64,000 nucleotides of DNA. Source: Cotesia glomerata. Its lineage: Eukaryota; Arthropoda; Insecta; Hymenoptera; Braconidae. The translations under genes were made by a program, and so were the position numbers. Where the stretch lies: the NCBI RefSeq assembly GCF_020080835.1, contig NC_058163.1, positions 16,317,095-16,381,094 on the forward strand, written 5' to 3'. The notes beneath the pieces are model-generated. The model was given only the letters and a program-made list of their open reading frames with translations, was not told the DNA's origin and searched no databases. Positions 34,169-44,261 of this stretch are shown here, piece by piece (position 1 is the stretch's first letter; the number at the start of each line of letters is the position of its first letter).

Positions 34169-35582
34169 GAAGGAGAGTTTCCGTAATTATTTTGTTCTTC
34201 TTGATTATTTAGGATCAGGATCAGGAATTCTAATTTTAAAATAAAACACTCGATGTTGGGGTGAATAATTATAACTAATTTATTCCCCAATGGGAGAAAA
34301 CTCTAGCAATGACTAGAGAAAAACTCCTCGAAGATAGATACAGATGCGTATGATGTGAAACTGTGTGTGTGTGTAAGTATAAATAATTGTACTAGGCGCA
34401 CAATAGGGGTGAGAGATGATCTCAGCCGCCGTTAGGTTGTTGAGGTCAACCGTCAACCTGCTGATAAAGATCCGAGAGGATCAAATGTTTTTATGAATTG
34501 AGAATATGAAATAGTTAGTTAGTTAAATTGAGATCAGTTGAAAGTTAATTATTTAGATTAAATATGTTTCGTGATAATAATTGGAACTTAAATTGGTTGA
34601 ATTTAATGCAAATATTCACGCGAGTCTAGATCAATTATAATGTCAATATTTAACACGTGGGAAGCACTACGTTTGATAATTTGTTCTACAAGATAATTTT
34701 TATTATGAAGTTAAATTTATTAGAAATTTATTTTATTTTTAATTATGTCCAAAGAGACTTGAAATTAAAACAATTAATTAAAGATGATGAAATCACGCTT
34801 CTTTATTGCACGGCGTGCAAGTTAAACAATGGCTGCGACGCCAACAAACTACTGCGTCACAAGTATCAAATTTAAATTTAATTACTCTGAAATTATATTA
34901 TTTTTTACGGCGATAAAGAACACAAATTAATAATTTAATGAATTGAATTGAAATCAAATAGCGAATGTACTGTTATATAAATTATTGAACAAAGAAAAAG
35001 GCACAAAGTAGGATCAGTGTTAGTGAGGCTAGCGGGTATATTGTGTCGGTTACAAGTCCCAAATACAACTGAACTGTGCACATGGCGTCTGGCGCCTCGT
35101 GCTTCGTGCCGGCCGGGCTTCTTCCCGCTAGCTCATGGTGCGCAGGTGCGGCAGCCATTGCAAACGTGTTATTGGACGTGTTCGTGGTAAACAGTCATAG
35201 AAATGACTCTTGTCAAGTCTTGAGTATAGTTAGGGTTTAGTATAGTCATGAGAGTCAGGGTGACCAACTCTCCTTTGCCTTGGCGGCAAAACACTTAGCG
35301 ATGCCAAAAACTTCACTTGTTTCTGTCATAGTTAGTATTACGCCGCACTTTTCTTGATTTTTACTTTAAATTTACTTGTACCTTACTTTTCAATCTACTT
35401 TAATTTTTAACTTTAATTTTAACTTTAACATTAACTTTATTTTACTTTACTTTAAATTTACTTTATTTTTCTTTACTTTAACCTTACTTTATTTCACTTT
35501 ACTTTGACTTTACTTTATGCATTTTACAGTGCTTCACTTTACTTTACTTTTACTTGTCTATCTCATTACCCCATCCAGGTTT
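34169..35582 (-). other. Copia 5' leader, unusually long, with TTTAC-rich tract
   Basis: 1.4 kb between primer site and gag. The part at 35365-35560 is a degenerate repeat of CTTTA/TTTAC. TGTTGGGGTGAATAATTATA at 34254, followed by TTTATTCCCCAA, looks like an LTR edge, so part of this leader may be a further insertion. No gene found. Confidence 0.45.
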
Positions 35583-35595
35583 CTGGGCCCATAAC
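35583..35595 (-). promoter_or_regulatory. Copia primer binding site, initiator tRNA-Met internal fragment
   Basis: The plus strand reads CTGGGCCCATAAC next to the 5' LTR, equal to the anticodon stem-loop of eukaryotic initiator tRNA-Met. Drosophila copia primes from a cleaved half of that same tRNA with the same core. Confidence 0.85.
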
Positions 35596-35596
35596 A

Positions 35597-35766
35597 TGTT
35601 AAGTTTGGAGACCAGGTGTAATGAGAAAGACAGTCCTTATAGTAGCTAGACTTTATTATGACTAACTAACTTACATGGTAAAAGGAATGAAAAAGTAAAG
35701 AATGTATAGATAATTAATAGGTAGTATAGAATAGAGGGAGGGGGGACAATGTCATTGGCTCCAATA
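35597..35766 (-). repeat. 5' LTR of the Copia element
   Basis: 170 bp, six differences from the other LTR. Its outer end reads CCAATA rather than CCAACA. Confidence 0.92.
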
Positions 35767-36044
35767 AAAACAAATTAAACTGGCAGATAAAGTAATAGAT
35801 GGTATGAATGATATTATGATTACATAAATATTAATAGGAATGATTATTTTAATTTTTATTTTAAAGTAGTAAACATTTTTTGAATTTTATAATATTATAA
35901 TGTACTTGAAATATTAGCAGTAATGATTTTTAATAATTAAAAACAAAATTAGTAATAAAAAAATAATAAAGTAATAATAATAATAAAAAAATTTTGAGAA
36001 TAATAATAAGGATGAGATGAATCTTCCTGAACCGTAAGGAGGGT

Positions 36045-37163
36045 TTATTTCTTCGTAGCACGAAGATGGGCCTCGTGGAAGAGTTCCATATCCTCTTCGG
36101 TATACTTGGTACCGATCAAGTCCTTATATTTTGGCCGCCTGTTACAGGCCCGGGACAGGGGGTCGAAGAATTGGATCGCAGCTCCACATCCTGGACAGCG
36201 TCCACGGAAGTGGTCTCTTAATTCTTTTTCGTGAGGACGGAAACACGTTTCCGTCGTTACTTGATCCTGATAGCAGACGTGACAAATGTCTGGCCTCCAG
36301 GGTAAACGACATTCAGCAATTTTGTGGTTGAGTTGCCGGCAGTTTTGGCATCTAGATGAAAAGAATAGTGCCTGAGCTTGCGTGTTCACTGTTTGGGTCC
36401 AGGATTCTTGAAGTTGACTGAGAAGGATCCTGGGTCGAATGGCAGCGCAAGTGCTACGGATGGCTTTACAGAATTTCTGGTAATCCATGAAACGGATTCC
36501 ATTGTGGACAACTATCTGGTTAGCGTCTGCAACAGCTGATGATGAAGTTGCTGTGTCAGTGTCTGTCAAGAACTGCTGGTATGCAGCCTCTGGTGATATT
36601 GGTGCACCATGCTCAGGTGCCGGTATCGTCTGAGAGTACGGTAACGAATAGGCGTACGTTACCATTACTGGCTTGGATGGTGTATTCTTCCTGATGGCTC
36701 CTGTCGCACGAAAGAGGTTTGACTGCTCCTGGGTGAGCTCTTCTCGTGCTTTTCGATAGGCCAGTAGTGTTGATGGAGGATACTGAGTACCCTCTGAGAT
36801 TGGTTTGGACGTTAACGTGTGAGGCTTGAGTCCAGCATTTGGTCCGCACAATGTTTCTGGCTGTTTAGCTAAGACTGAGACCACTGCCTTGTTATTTGGC
36901 GTGACTTCGATGTTGTATATCATCCTGGTGGTCTGCTCCTCAGTAATCTGGAAAGATAACGCTCCTTCCTGTTGTATATCATGGTGGATGTTCTCACCTA
37001 GTTGTCTGACGATAGGTTCCATAGTTTCAAGCCGATGGTTGACGGCAACGACTTCTTCAGCTACGTCACGGAGGTTCAAACACTGTTGATTGGATGTCTC
37101 AGCTAAATTTGTGACGTCGCGTTGTAGTGTCTGGATGTCACGTGTGTTTCTTTGCAGCTGCAC
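36045..37163 (-). pseudogene. Gypsy copy 2: pol C-terminal extension, intact frame
   Basis: 372 open codons, homologous to the end of pol in copy 1 (17885-19000). They include the coiled-coil-like start (M-Q-L-Q-R-N-T-R-D-I-Q), C-Q-N-C-R-Q-L-N-H-K-I-A-E-C, C-H-V-C-Y-Q, C-F-R-P-H and C-P-G-C-G. The last C-x2-C of copy 1 is partly lost here: C-R-A-C is changed to S-R-A-C. It is cut from the rest of pol by frameshifts near 37165 and 37520. It is listed as pseudogene because no start context or upstream pol frame remains, though the domain itself is unbroken. Confidence 0.75.
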
Positions 37164-37164
37164 A

Positions 37165-38718
37165 CGGACATGCTCGATATACCCTCAAGTATATCATTGA
37201 CCCAAGAGGGTCGTTCGTTGATGGATCTGGCTGTTGGCTGTGCTAGGGAATTAAGTCGACCTCCAAACGCTGAAGTATCTGTTTGTTGACTAGCATCAGT
37301 GACTGAAGCTATAACTGCATTACTGTTCATCGGTGTTGGCATCGGCGCTGCTGTGGTGCTCTTTTGCTGATTGACAGTATTTATTGGACCTGTAACTAAA
37401 CTGCTGGTCACCGATGTTGATGTTACTGCTGGAGTAGCTGTGGTGGTAACTGTGTCGGGCTGAACTGCGAGTGGCCTAGGAATTTGGCCGAAGTTGAGCT
37501 GGGCGGCTTCCTTTGAAGTCAAACTGGGCCTAACGATGGTCGGTGACGGTGCTGGGTTACAGATGGCGGTTCAGGTGATGATTGTGATACAATATCATTC
37601 GAATGAAATGAGGTGATGTCTTCGGAAGCTAGAGTGTCTGTCAACGGATCAAGAATCAAAGATTCTAGACTCGCATGCGGACTAGCTTTCGACTCATTGC
37701 TGATGATTGACGACATCGTAGTACTCTCAGCGTTATTTTTCTGTAATAGTATTTGTCTGTGAGACCTTCGAGAAATCTTAAGATCATTTAAATAATGTGT
37801 TCCGAGGTCATTGCCATTTAAATCTGCTAATTTCACGACCATCGGACTTACCATTTCAGTAACTGCCGCGGGTCCGGAATATTTAAGTGCTAATTTCGCG
37901 CTGTAGCCATCGACTTTTTTACTTAATTTTTCATTTAAATAATAGACTCGATCTCCGACCTGTAAATCAATAGATTGTGTAGAAAACCATTTTTTGTGTT
38001 GTTTTCGCGTTCGTTCCCAAGCTTTTAACATATAATGTTCTGTAAAGTGCCGAAGTTCGTCTATTCTATTTATGCGGGATTTCCAAACAGTTATGTCAGT
38101 CTCATCATAATTTTCAGTGACGGATGTGTCTGATATTGGATGAGAATCACGACCATGATTTAAATAAAACGGGGAAACACCTAGTGCAGTATGAACTGTA
38201 GTGTTATCAGCAAATTTCAGGTCTGGTATGTGAAAGTCCCAGTCTCGTTGATTTTGTCCAGTAAATGAAATAATCATCGGTTTGATGGTACGGTTACAAC
38301 GCTCTACAGGGTTTGCACACGGGTGTCCTATAGGAGTAGGTGTAAGTAGGATGTTATATTATTTAATAAGTGCTAAACCGTCTTTATTTATAAATTCTTT
38401 TCCATTGTCTGAGATAATCTGTTTTACTGGGCCCCAATGAGTTAATACTCCGCGTAAATGTTTTATTATTTCTTTACTAGTTTGTTGTCTTAATGAAAAG
38501 ATCTCTAAATATCGAGTGTAAATATCTTCGATTACTAATGCATATTGAAAACCGGATGAGGACTTAGTATAAGGACCTATTGTATCCATGGAGATAATAG
38601 TCCATGGCTGAGTTGGTGGTCTGGTTCCAATATAGCCTTGCGGTTTAGCTTGGTTACTTTTAGTTTTAAGACAACTCTCGCAAGAGTTAACATAAGAAAC
38701 AACATCTCGGAACATACC
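37165..38718 (-). pseudogene. Gypsy copy 2: integrase and linker, broken
   Basis: Starts inside the integrase zinc region (M-F-R-D-V-V-S-Y-V-N-S-C) at the deletion junction. It keeps S-M-D-T-I-G and S-D-N-G-K-E-F. A nonsense codon follows at 38359-38357 just before the segment with N-P-V-E-R-C-N-R. The frame then runs on through the V-G-D-R-V-Y-Y-L-N block to a frameshift near 37520, and the linker is in another frame. The catalytic acids are all still encoded. Confidence 0.85.
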
Positions 38719-39700
38719 GTCTGAGGTGTCGCTTTTTGGGATTTATTTACGCGAATTAGATTGTTTGTTAGCTAAAACCGCGTCTAAGGTTGTTTTTTCA
38801 TTATCTTCGATGATTGACACGTCTTGATCAGGGTCTACATTGGTAACGGTATTCATTCGCGTTCTCGATTTCGTATAATTCTGATTTTGGGTTTTCGGTT
38901 TACTTGATTGTTCCGATTTAGGTGGATTACAAGTATCCATGACCAATTGCCATGCACCAACGCGTTGGTATAACATTGAATAAGTATTAATATGTTCTTC
39001 CGCGAATTTAAATAAAAATTTTGAATTAAATTTTTTGATAATAATTTTAACTTATCGACTTTCGGGTAGTGGCTCTTCTAATTAAGCAAACGCGCTTTGC
39101 ATTTGATTAATAAATGCAGCTCCAAGTTCGTCGTCGGCTTGTCGATATGAATAATTTTCTTGTAAAAAACTTTCGTCTGATTGGTGGGTCTGCCATACTT
39201 TAAAGTAAGTTTTAAAAACTGACCAGTTTACAAATAAATGCTCATTCTAATAATACCAGTCTAAAATATTACCAGTTAACGTTGAAACAACTACTGGCCT
39301 AAAGTTGTCTAAAGATATATTATTAATGACCATTCGCTGTTCTAATGTCTTAATAAATTTTTTAGCATCTAATTTTATAGATGAATCGCGCGGGGGGAAA
39401 ATACATTCCATGATTTCGCGGTCCGGCAAATGTCATTAGTCCGTAAGGGTGCGACTGTACTCGGGTACATGTAAGAGGGAGTAGCGCTTGGGACTATGCT
39501 TGGAATAGCATATGTGCATTGCTGTGTTTGTGACGCAGGCACATGAAAAGAGGAGATTGGTGCTGTATAAGTATGTGTCACGTGAGGTACAGTAGTGTGT
39601 GACTGTGCGTGTGTACCTGGTACGTAGTATGGCATCGGTGATGGCATGTATGACGGCATGTATTTGTGAATATAGATATACAAATACATGGAGTGAGCAT
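38719..39700 (-). pseudogene. Gypsy copy 2: gag middle part, broken
   Basis: Matches copy 1 gag from the T-Y-T-A-P repeats (about 39600) through N-I-L-D-W-Y-Y (39250) to just before the zinc knuckle. Several stops and shifts occur (near 39375, 39247 and 39050). The N-terminal 150 codons and the knuckle are absent. Confidence 0.8.
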
Positions 39701-40740
39701 GTACTGGTACATAAGCAGCTACTTAGGGCTTTTACCTTACTACAATATTTATATTTTAGTGCAAGTATTTTAATTCATGAAATTGTTATTATTTCTAAGA
39801 AAATATTAATTAAAAAGAAATTATTACCAAGTTAAATAAAAAGTAAAATATTTAATTGACCATTTTTAGAATTGATTCATAATATGAACCATATATTTCA
39901 TATTAAATGTTTCGATGGATACTTTTCGACTACCCTGTATATGAGTTAACTTATAAGTTAACTGAGGAGCTGAGTTTCAAAAGGGTATCTTTTCATTTTT
40001 GATTAATCGAGACAAAAAACTAGTTATCTTCAATTATAAATATTTTTATTGAACTTTTTTTAATTTAGCTATAAAGTACTATTGGTCATGAAGCTGCAAT
40101 TCGATTTTCATTCATAAATCTTTATAATTCTCGAAGTAATTAATATTTAAAAGTTCGGAAAACTGGTATTTTAAAATATGAAAAGATATCCTTTTGAAAA
40201 TCAGCTCCTCAACTATAGTCAGTAAAATAAATCTATATTTTTAGTTATATTTGATGGCCAACTTCATCTTGTCGCTTTTTTGGAACATCATGCGCGCGCA
40301 GCTCAAAAATTTCACTCCCATTTAAACGCGCCAAAACAAGCATAACTTTAATAATAAGCTATCTTATTTCAATTAAATGTTCTTTAAAAATAACAAGACA
40401 AAAAATGCAACTTCCACTATCTTCAGAAAAATTCAAACAGTTATTATTTCTAAACCTATTAACCTACTTAGCTAATCTTTGAACTTATTTGAGATAATCG
40501 TCTGAGTAACATATGTACTAAATTTCATTAAGATCCGTTAATGACTATGAGCACAATCGCGGCTACATCCCTTAGGCTGACCCTTTTCATTTACCAATTA
40601 TCAAGTTAGGATTAGAAACACAATTTTAATACCCTAAATTGATTAATTCTCTGAAAATTTTTAGTTGAATGTCAATAATCCAAAAAAAGTTTCACTTGCA
40701 TCGTGGTTTCATAAAAGCACACAATAATTTTTTTTTTTTC
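39701..40740. repeat. Foreign DNA replacing the gag start of copy 2, with a ~250 bp MITE
   Basis: The sequence has no match in copy 1. At 39964-39996 GAGGAGCTGAG...ATCTTTTCAT is inverted at 40179-40211 (ATGAAAAGATATCCTTTTGA, then CAGCTCCTC), giving 33 bp arms about 180 bp apart. The rest is AT-rich without a gene. Confidence 0.55.
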
Positions 40741-41624
40741 GGTGACGCATTCAAAATAAATTCTATAATCCCGGATTTATTTAATAAGCATTCGATGCTC
40801 GGTGTTATTAATTTAATCCCTAAATTTTAACATTCGACAATCAGTTTAATAACTAATAACAAATAGTGTTAATATTATTTTCGAAATTCGAACTGCAAAG
40901 TTAAATAAAATAAATTATTTTAACGGCGATATATAATTTTAATGGTAAAATATTTTCAACTAAGTGTTTATTTTAAATAATAAGATTAAATAAGAGATTT
41001 AGTTTCGACTTAACTAGACAAAAGATATTTTGTATAGAAATAAATCTAAAAGACTTTATTTTATTTTCGAACGTTTCAATACGTGGTATATGGCGACCGG
41101 TTCCTCGAAAGACGTTCGAGTGAAGAGATCTTGGGTTGTGTTTACTTTAGCCCGAGCACGTGACGTGTTTATGGCTTGCGACCCAGCACACAAAGTACAC
41201 TAGACAATAGATTTGTAGAGATTTGTAAATCGATAAAGTTATTACTAAAATGCTTTTACTAAATTTCTACTGAGTACTTCTCAGCTTACATAAAGCAAAT
41301 GACATCAGCATAATTAATTTTACAATGCTAGGATTATAATACATTCATATGAAAGAAATATCTTCAGATTATGATGCTTAAGAACTAAATGAATTAATAT
41401 GAAAGCGTGAGAATTTTTGTCGATTTAGGACTTAATTATTATAAATTTTATAATTTATGTAATTTTTAGCACAAAAATTTCACTAGTTAAATAAATTTTG
41501 CAATTTTTATTAGAAAAATTTTACTATTTAGATAAATTTTATAAATTTTCTGTAAAGTATTAAATGTTTGATAAGTTTTGAGTTTAAAGAAAATAAATTT
41601 ATGGTTTCTTTAATCTTTACAGGA
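40741..41624 (-). other. Gypsy copy 2 leader remnant
   Basis: Aligns with 25110-26030 of copy 1 (TTTACTTTAGCCCGAGC, then ATGGCTTGCGACCCAGCACA). It stops before the primer site. Confidence 0.7.
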
Positions 41625-41992
41625 ATAGACGTGGTGAATAATCACCTAATGCAAAATAATAAAACTTATAGAAATGATATAGAATATTTTAATAGTGGAT
41701 AATAAACTTTTAGGATTTTAGTGAATTTGGTGAGTAGTCACCTAATAGTCACCTAGTAGTAATAGCAATAAATGAGAGATTGACTAAGAAAAATCTAGCG
41801 TGGTGGTTAACAACGGGGGATAGATCGAAGTGTCGATCACCGCTCAAGTTTTGAGGTTCGTAACCGCTCTTCCCCTCCTCGTATCGTCCTGTGACATCAC
41901 GAGGGCTACACATTAATTAAGCTAGTGTCAGTAACGAAAATCTCGGGTGGTAGTTCGCGAGGCTGATAAAATCTGAATATTTTGCAGTGTCT

Positions 41993-41994
<2 letters not shown>
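41625..41994 (-). repeat. Truncated 5' LTR of Gypsy copy 2
   Basis: The outer 370 bp of the LTR, ending GCAGTGTCTCA beside (TA)n. The inner ~470 bp and the primer site are deleted. Confidence 0.85.

Positions 41995-42073
<79 letters not shown>
41995..42073. repeat. (TA)n microsatellite
   Basis: About 79 bp of TA on the outer side of the truncated 5' LTR. Confidence 0.95.
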
Positions 42074-42076
<3 letters not shown>

Positions 42077-42397
42077 GATAAAACTCGGCTTGTCACGACG
42101 ATAGCGTAGCCAATTTATGACGGATCTCGAGCAAACTCAACACACTTATTGTACAGATAGATACCGAAGTCAAATTCGAAGATGAGCTTAATCGGTCAAG
42201 TAATTTAGAAATGACAGGATATAAAAATTTTCAAAATTATGAAAATTTATATTTCTTCACATCCTTACTCGAATAACTGCATCTGAAAGCTCTTTAAATA
42301 AGATTTAATTTGAGTACCATTTCATATGTGAAGTCTCAAATTTATGTCCTATTCCGCTATGCCAATTATGAAATTTGCTATTGCACTGGTTGTTTTT
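42074..42397. other. AT-rich sequence without a recognisable gene
   Basis: No coding frame or shared repeat recognised. Confidence 0.4.
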
Positions 42398-42571
42398 TTA
42401 ACTTCCCGCTAAGAAAATCAAAGATTTTCAAAAATCGGGAAGTTATTGTTTTCACCCCGTTTTGCAAAAATCGAGTTTTCATCAGATCTCGACGTTTGAA
42501 GGTCATAGGAAGCTTCCCTGACTATCCCCGCGAGGTTTTCAAGGTGTCTGTATGTATGTGTGTGTGTGTGT

Positions 42572-42654
<83 letters not shown>

Positions 42655-43365
42655 TATGTGAACCGCTTATAACTTTTGAACGGCTTGACCGATTTCATCG
42701 CGGTTGGTGCCATTCGAAAGAACTTGACCAAACTTAGATTTTGAAAACTATTTGGACCGATTCAGATCAATAGATTTTGAGAAATCTTAAAAAAACTGAA
42801 AAAAAAATTTTTTTCAATTGTGGTTTTTTTGGAATAACTTTTAAACGGCTTAAAGGTTCAATTCCAAAAACTAATCAGCTTTTAACCTCAAAAAACCACG
42901 TCGATCGCCACCAGTCCGGTCAAAATCGGTTGATTCATTCGAGAGATATCGTGAACGAAAGAAAACCGAAAAAAGTGTTTTTTCGGAATAACTTCGGAAT
43001 AAACTCCAAAATTCCTAGCGCGATCAATTCAAAATTTAAGATTCTTTGTGAGGCTTAAAAAATTGCGTCGAATGCTTCTAACCACGTAAAAATCGGTTCA
43101 TTCATTCAAAAGTTATTGTGGTTTAAAAATTCAAAAAATAGTGTCTTATTAAATCTCTATCAGACTTTTGAGCTCGAAGAGCTTTAAAGGATAGGAAAGC
43201 AATCTCTTTGAGCTCGGAAAGCTCAAAATAACCCATAAATTGTATTTCTGAGCTCGAAGAGCTTAAAAACGTCATTGGTGCAATTCTAAGCGCCTAAGTA
43301 TGGAATTAGCGGGAAGTTACAGGGATGGCCTTCAGGGTCAACCGTTTTCCTAATTTTTTTTGTAC
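42398..43365 (+). repeat. TG-bearing TIR repeat, uninterrupted copy
   Basis: The left end TTAACTTCCCGCTAA is matched in inverse at 43306-43319 (TTAGCGGGAAGTTA). A further ~45 bp on the right (CAGGGATGGCCTTCAGGGTC...CCTAATTTTTTT) is also conserved between copies, so the true right end is probably near 43365. The body holds (TG)n at 42551-42650 and three GAGCTC-centred palindromes such as GAGCTCGAAGAGCT (43160-43265). No ORF of note. Other copies: 45344-46738 and 49150-55605, and a part at 6049-6235. Confidence 0.75.
42551..42650. repeat. (TG)n microsatellite inside the TIR repeat
   Basis: About 100 bp of TG with two TATG variants near the start. This is the empty form of the site occupied by the LINE in other copies. 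Confidence 0.95.
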
Positions 43366-43583
43366 ATAATCCTAATAGTTTTTTTTCTATTTACTACAAA
43401 ATCTACTTCCATTTCGGTTGCCGAATGGCCTTTTTTTAAATTAGATTACTCTATCAAGAACAAATAATAGAAATCATTAATACAAGATTTTCAGCGTGTA
43501 GTATTGGAGTATTTGTACATTAAATTAACGCTAATTTCCTGCTTCTACTTTGTTCTAAAAATTTAATATTTTTAATATTCTAC
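43366..43583. other. AT-rich sequence without a recognisable gene
   Basis: Nothing recognised. Confidence 0.4.
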
Positions 43584-43946
43584 AAATATAAATAATGCTG
43601 TGAAGCGGGAAAGAATAGGAGTTACAGTAATTATAATGTGAAGCGTTCCACATTCACGTTACAGGATATTGGTAGGAAAGGATTGAGAAAGGAATGTAGA
43701 GAGGATCATCTTAATGTGAGTTTATAGAATATGCGAGAAAAAATTATCAGCAAGCTCGGACTGAGATTCGAACCCAGAACCTTCCGAAGACATGTCGGCT
43801 ACTCTACCATTTGAGCTATCCGGTCTATACTAAATTTCCTTTCGCTTATTCTATATATAGAATGTATATATACATTAAGCCACACCGTCCATCTTACGGC
43901 AAGCATTTTTATAAATATAAATAATGCTGTGAAGCGGGAAAGAATA
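43584..43946 (-). repeat. tRNA-like insertion flanked by 34 bp perfect direct repeats
   Basis: The 34 bp beginning AAATATAAATAATGCTGTGA occur at 43584-43617 and again at 43913-43946. Between them, on the minus strand, about 43835-43763 has a tRNA layout: a D-arm-like TAGCTCAAATGGTAGAGTA (A box), an anticodon-arm-like CCGACATGTCTTCGG, and a T arm with GGTTCGAATC (B box) whose five-pair stem includes one G-T. The acceptor stem pairs at only 5 of 7 positions, and the anticodon loop lacks the usual T before the anticodon. A SINE or tRNA pseudogene, not a working tRNA gene. Confidence 0.6.
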
Positions 43947-44065
43947 TTAAAAATTTAATAATGTTTGATTATATAAAATTGATTTCATTTGATGCACCCC
44001 GATGTATAGTTGTGAATGTTAATGTTATGTTTGTAACAATTGTATAAATTTTATATTTTCAAAAG

Positions 44066-44261
44066 GTACTAGCGGAGGGACCAAAAGAACAGCTCAAGCA
44101 ACTATTGTCGTACAGCAACCGTCACTATCGTTAGACGCACCCGCTGCGACTATACTTCTTCGTCCTGACGTTGACGCTTGTCGTCGAGAAGAAAATATGA
44201 GACAATTGCTTGACGTTACTCAGACACTAACTCTTCAAGAGATTCACGACTTTGAAATGAG
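44066..44261 (+). CDS. Possible host coding exon (internal, 196 bp), gene not recognised
   Basis: An open frame of 64 codons lies between a pyrimidine-rich acceptor (TTTTATATTTTCAAAAG) and a good donor (AG|GTCAGT). Read as GT|ACT-AGC..., the peptide starts T-S-G-G-T-K-R-T-A-Q-A-T-I-V-V-Q-Q-P and ends L-T-L-Q-E-I-H-D-F-E-M. It is rich in charged and polar residues and has none of the AT bias of the surroundings; the other two frames are closed. It ends in phase 2. I do not recognise the protein. It could be the last trace of a host gene whose long introns hold the surrounding elements. An exon of the transposon-like gene at 56 kb is possible, since its exon 56692 has the compatible phase. Confidence 0.45.

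Larger units (their letters stand above)
28897..35766 (-). mobile_element. Ty1/Copia-type LTR retrotransposon (6.87 kb)
   Basis: LTRs of 170 bp at 28897-29066 and 35597-35766 differ at six positions. AAAAC flanks both sides (28892-28896 and 35767-35771), a clean 5 bp target duplication, and the target reads uninterrupted in Gypsy copy 1 (CTGTAAATAAAACAAATTAA). On the minus strand the order is 5' LTR, half-tRNA primer site, long leader, gag, pol in the Copia order (protease-integrase-RT-RNase H), polypurine tract, 3' LTR. A 1 kb insertion (32513-33547) splits the gag region. Confidence 0.95.
27417..41994 (-). mobile_element. Ty3/Gypsy-type LTR retrotransposon, copy 2, internally deleted and interrupted
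   Basis: Same family and orientation as copy 1, with (TA)n outside both ends. It keeps the 3' LTR (27417-28256), polypurine tract, dyad array, C-terminal extension, integrase, part of gag, part of the leader and a partial 5' LTR (about 41625-41994). About 2.8 kb covering the gag knuckle, protease, RT and RNase H is deleted at 38718/38719. The gag N-terminus is replaced by unrelated DNA (39715-40735), and the primer site with the inner half of the 5' LTR is gone. A Copia element (28897-35766) sits in its 3' non-coding region. Confidence 0.88.

Noticed and set aside
34657..34875. 72-codon plus-strand frame in the Copia leader
   Set aside because: AT-rich, no recognisable motif, antisense to the element; likely chance.
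42310..42737. Cys-Val and Thr-His repeat frames over (TG)n (also at 49287-49493 and 54315-54584)
   Set aside because: Translations of (TG)n/(CA)n; no codon bias or conservation is visible.
43763..43835. Functional tRNA gene
   Set aside because: Acceptor stem pairs at 5 of 7 positions and the anticodon loop lacks the conserved T before the anticodon; called tRNA-like instead.
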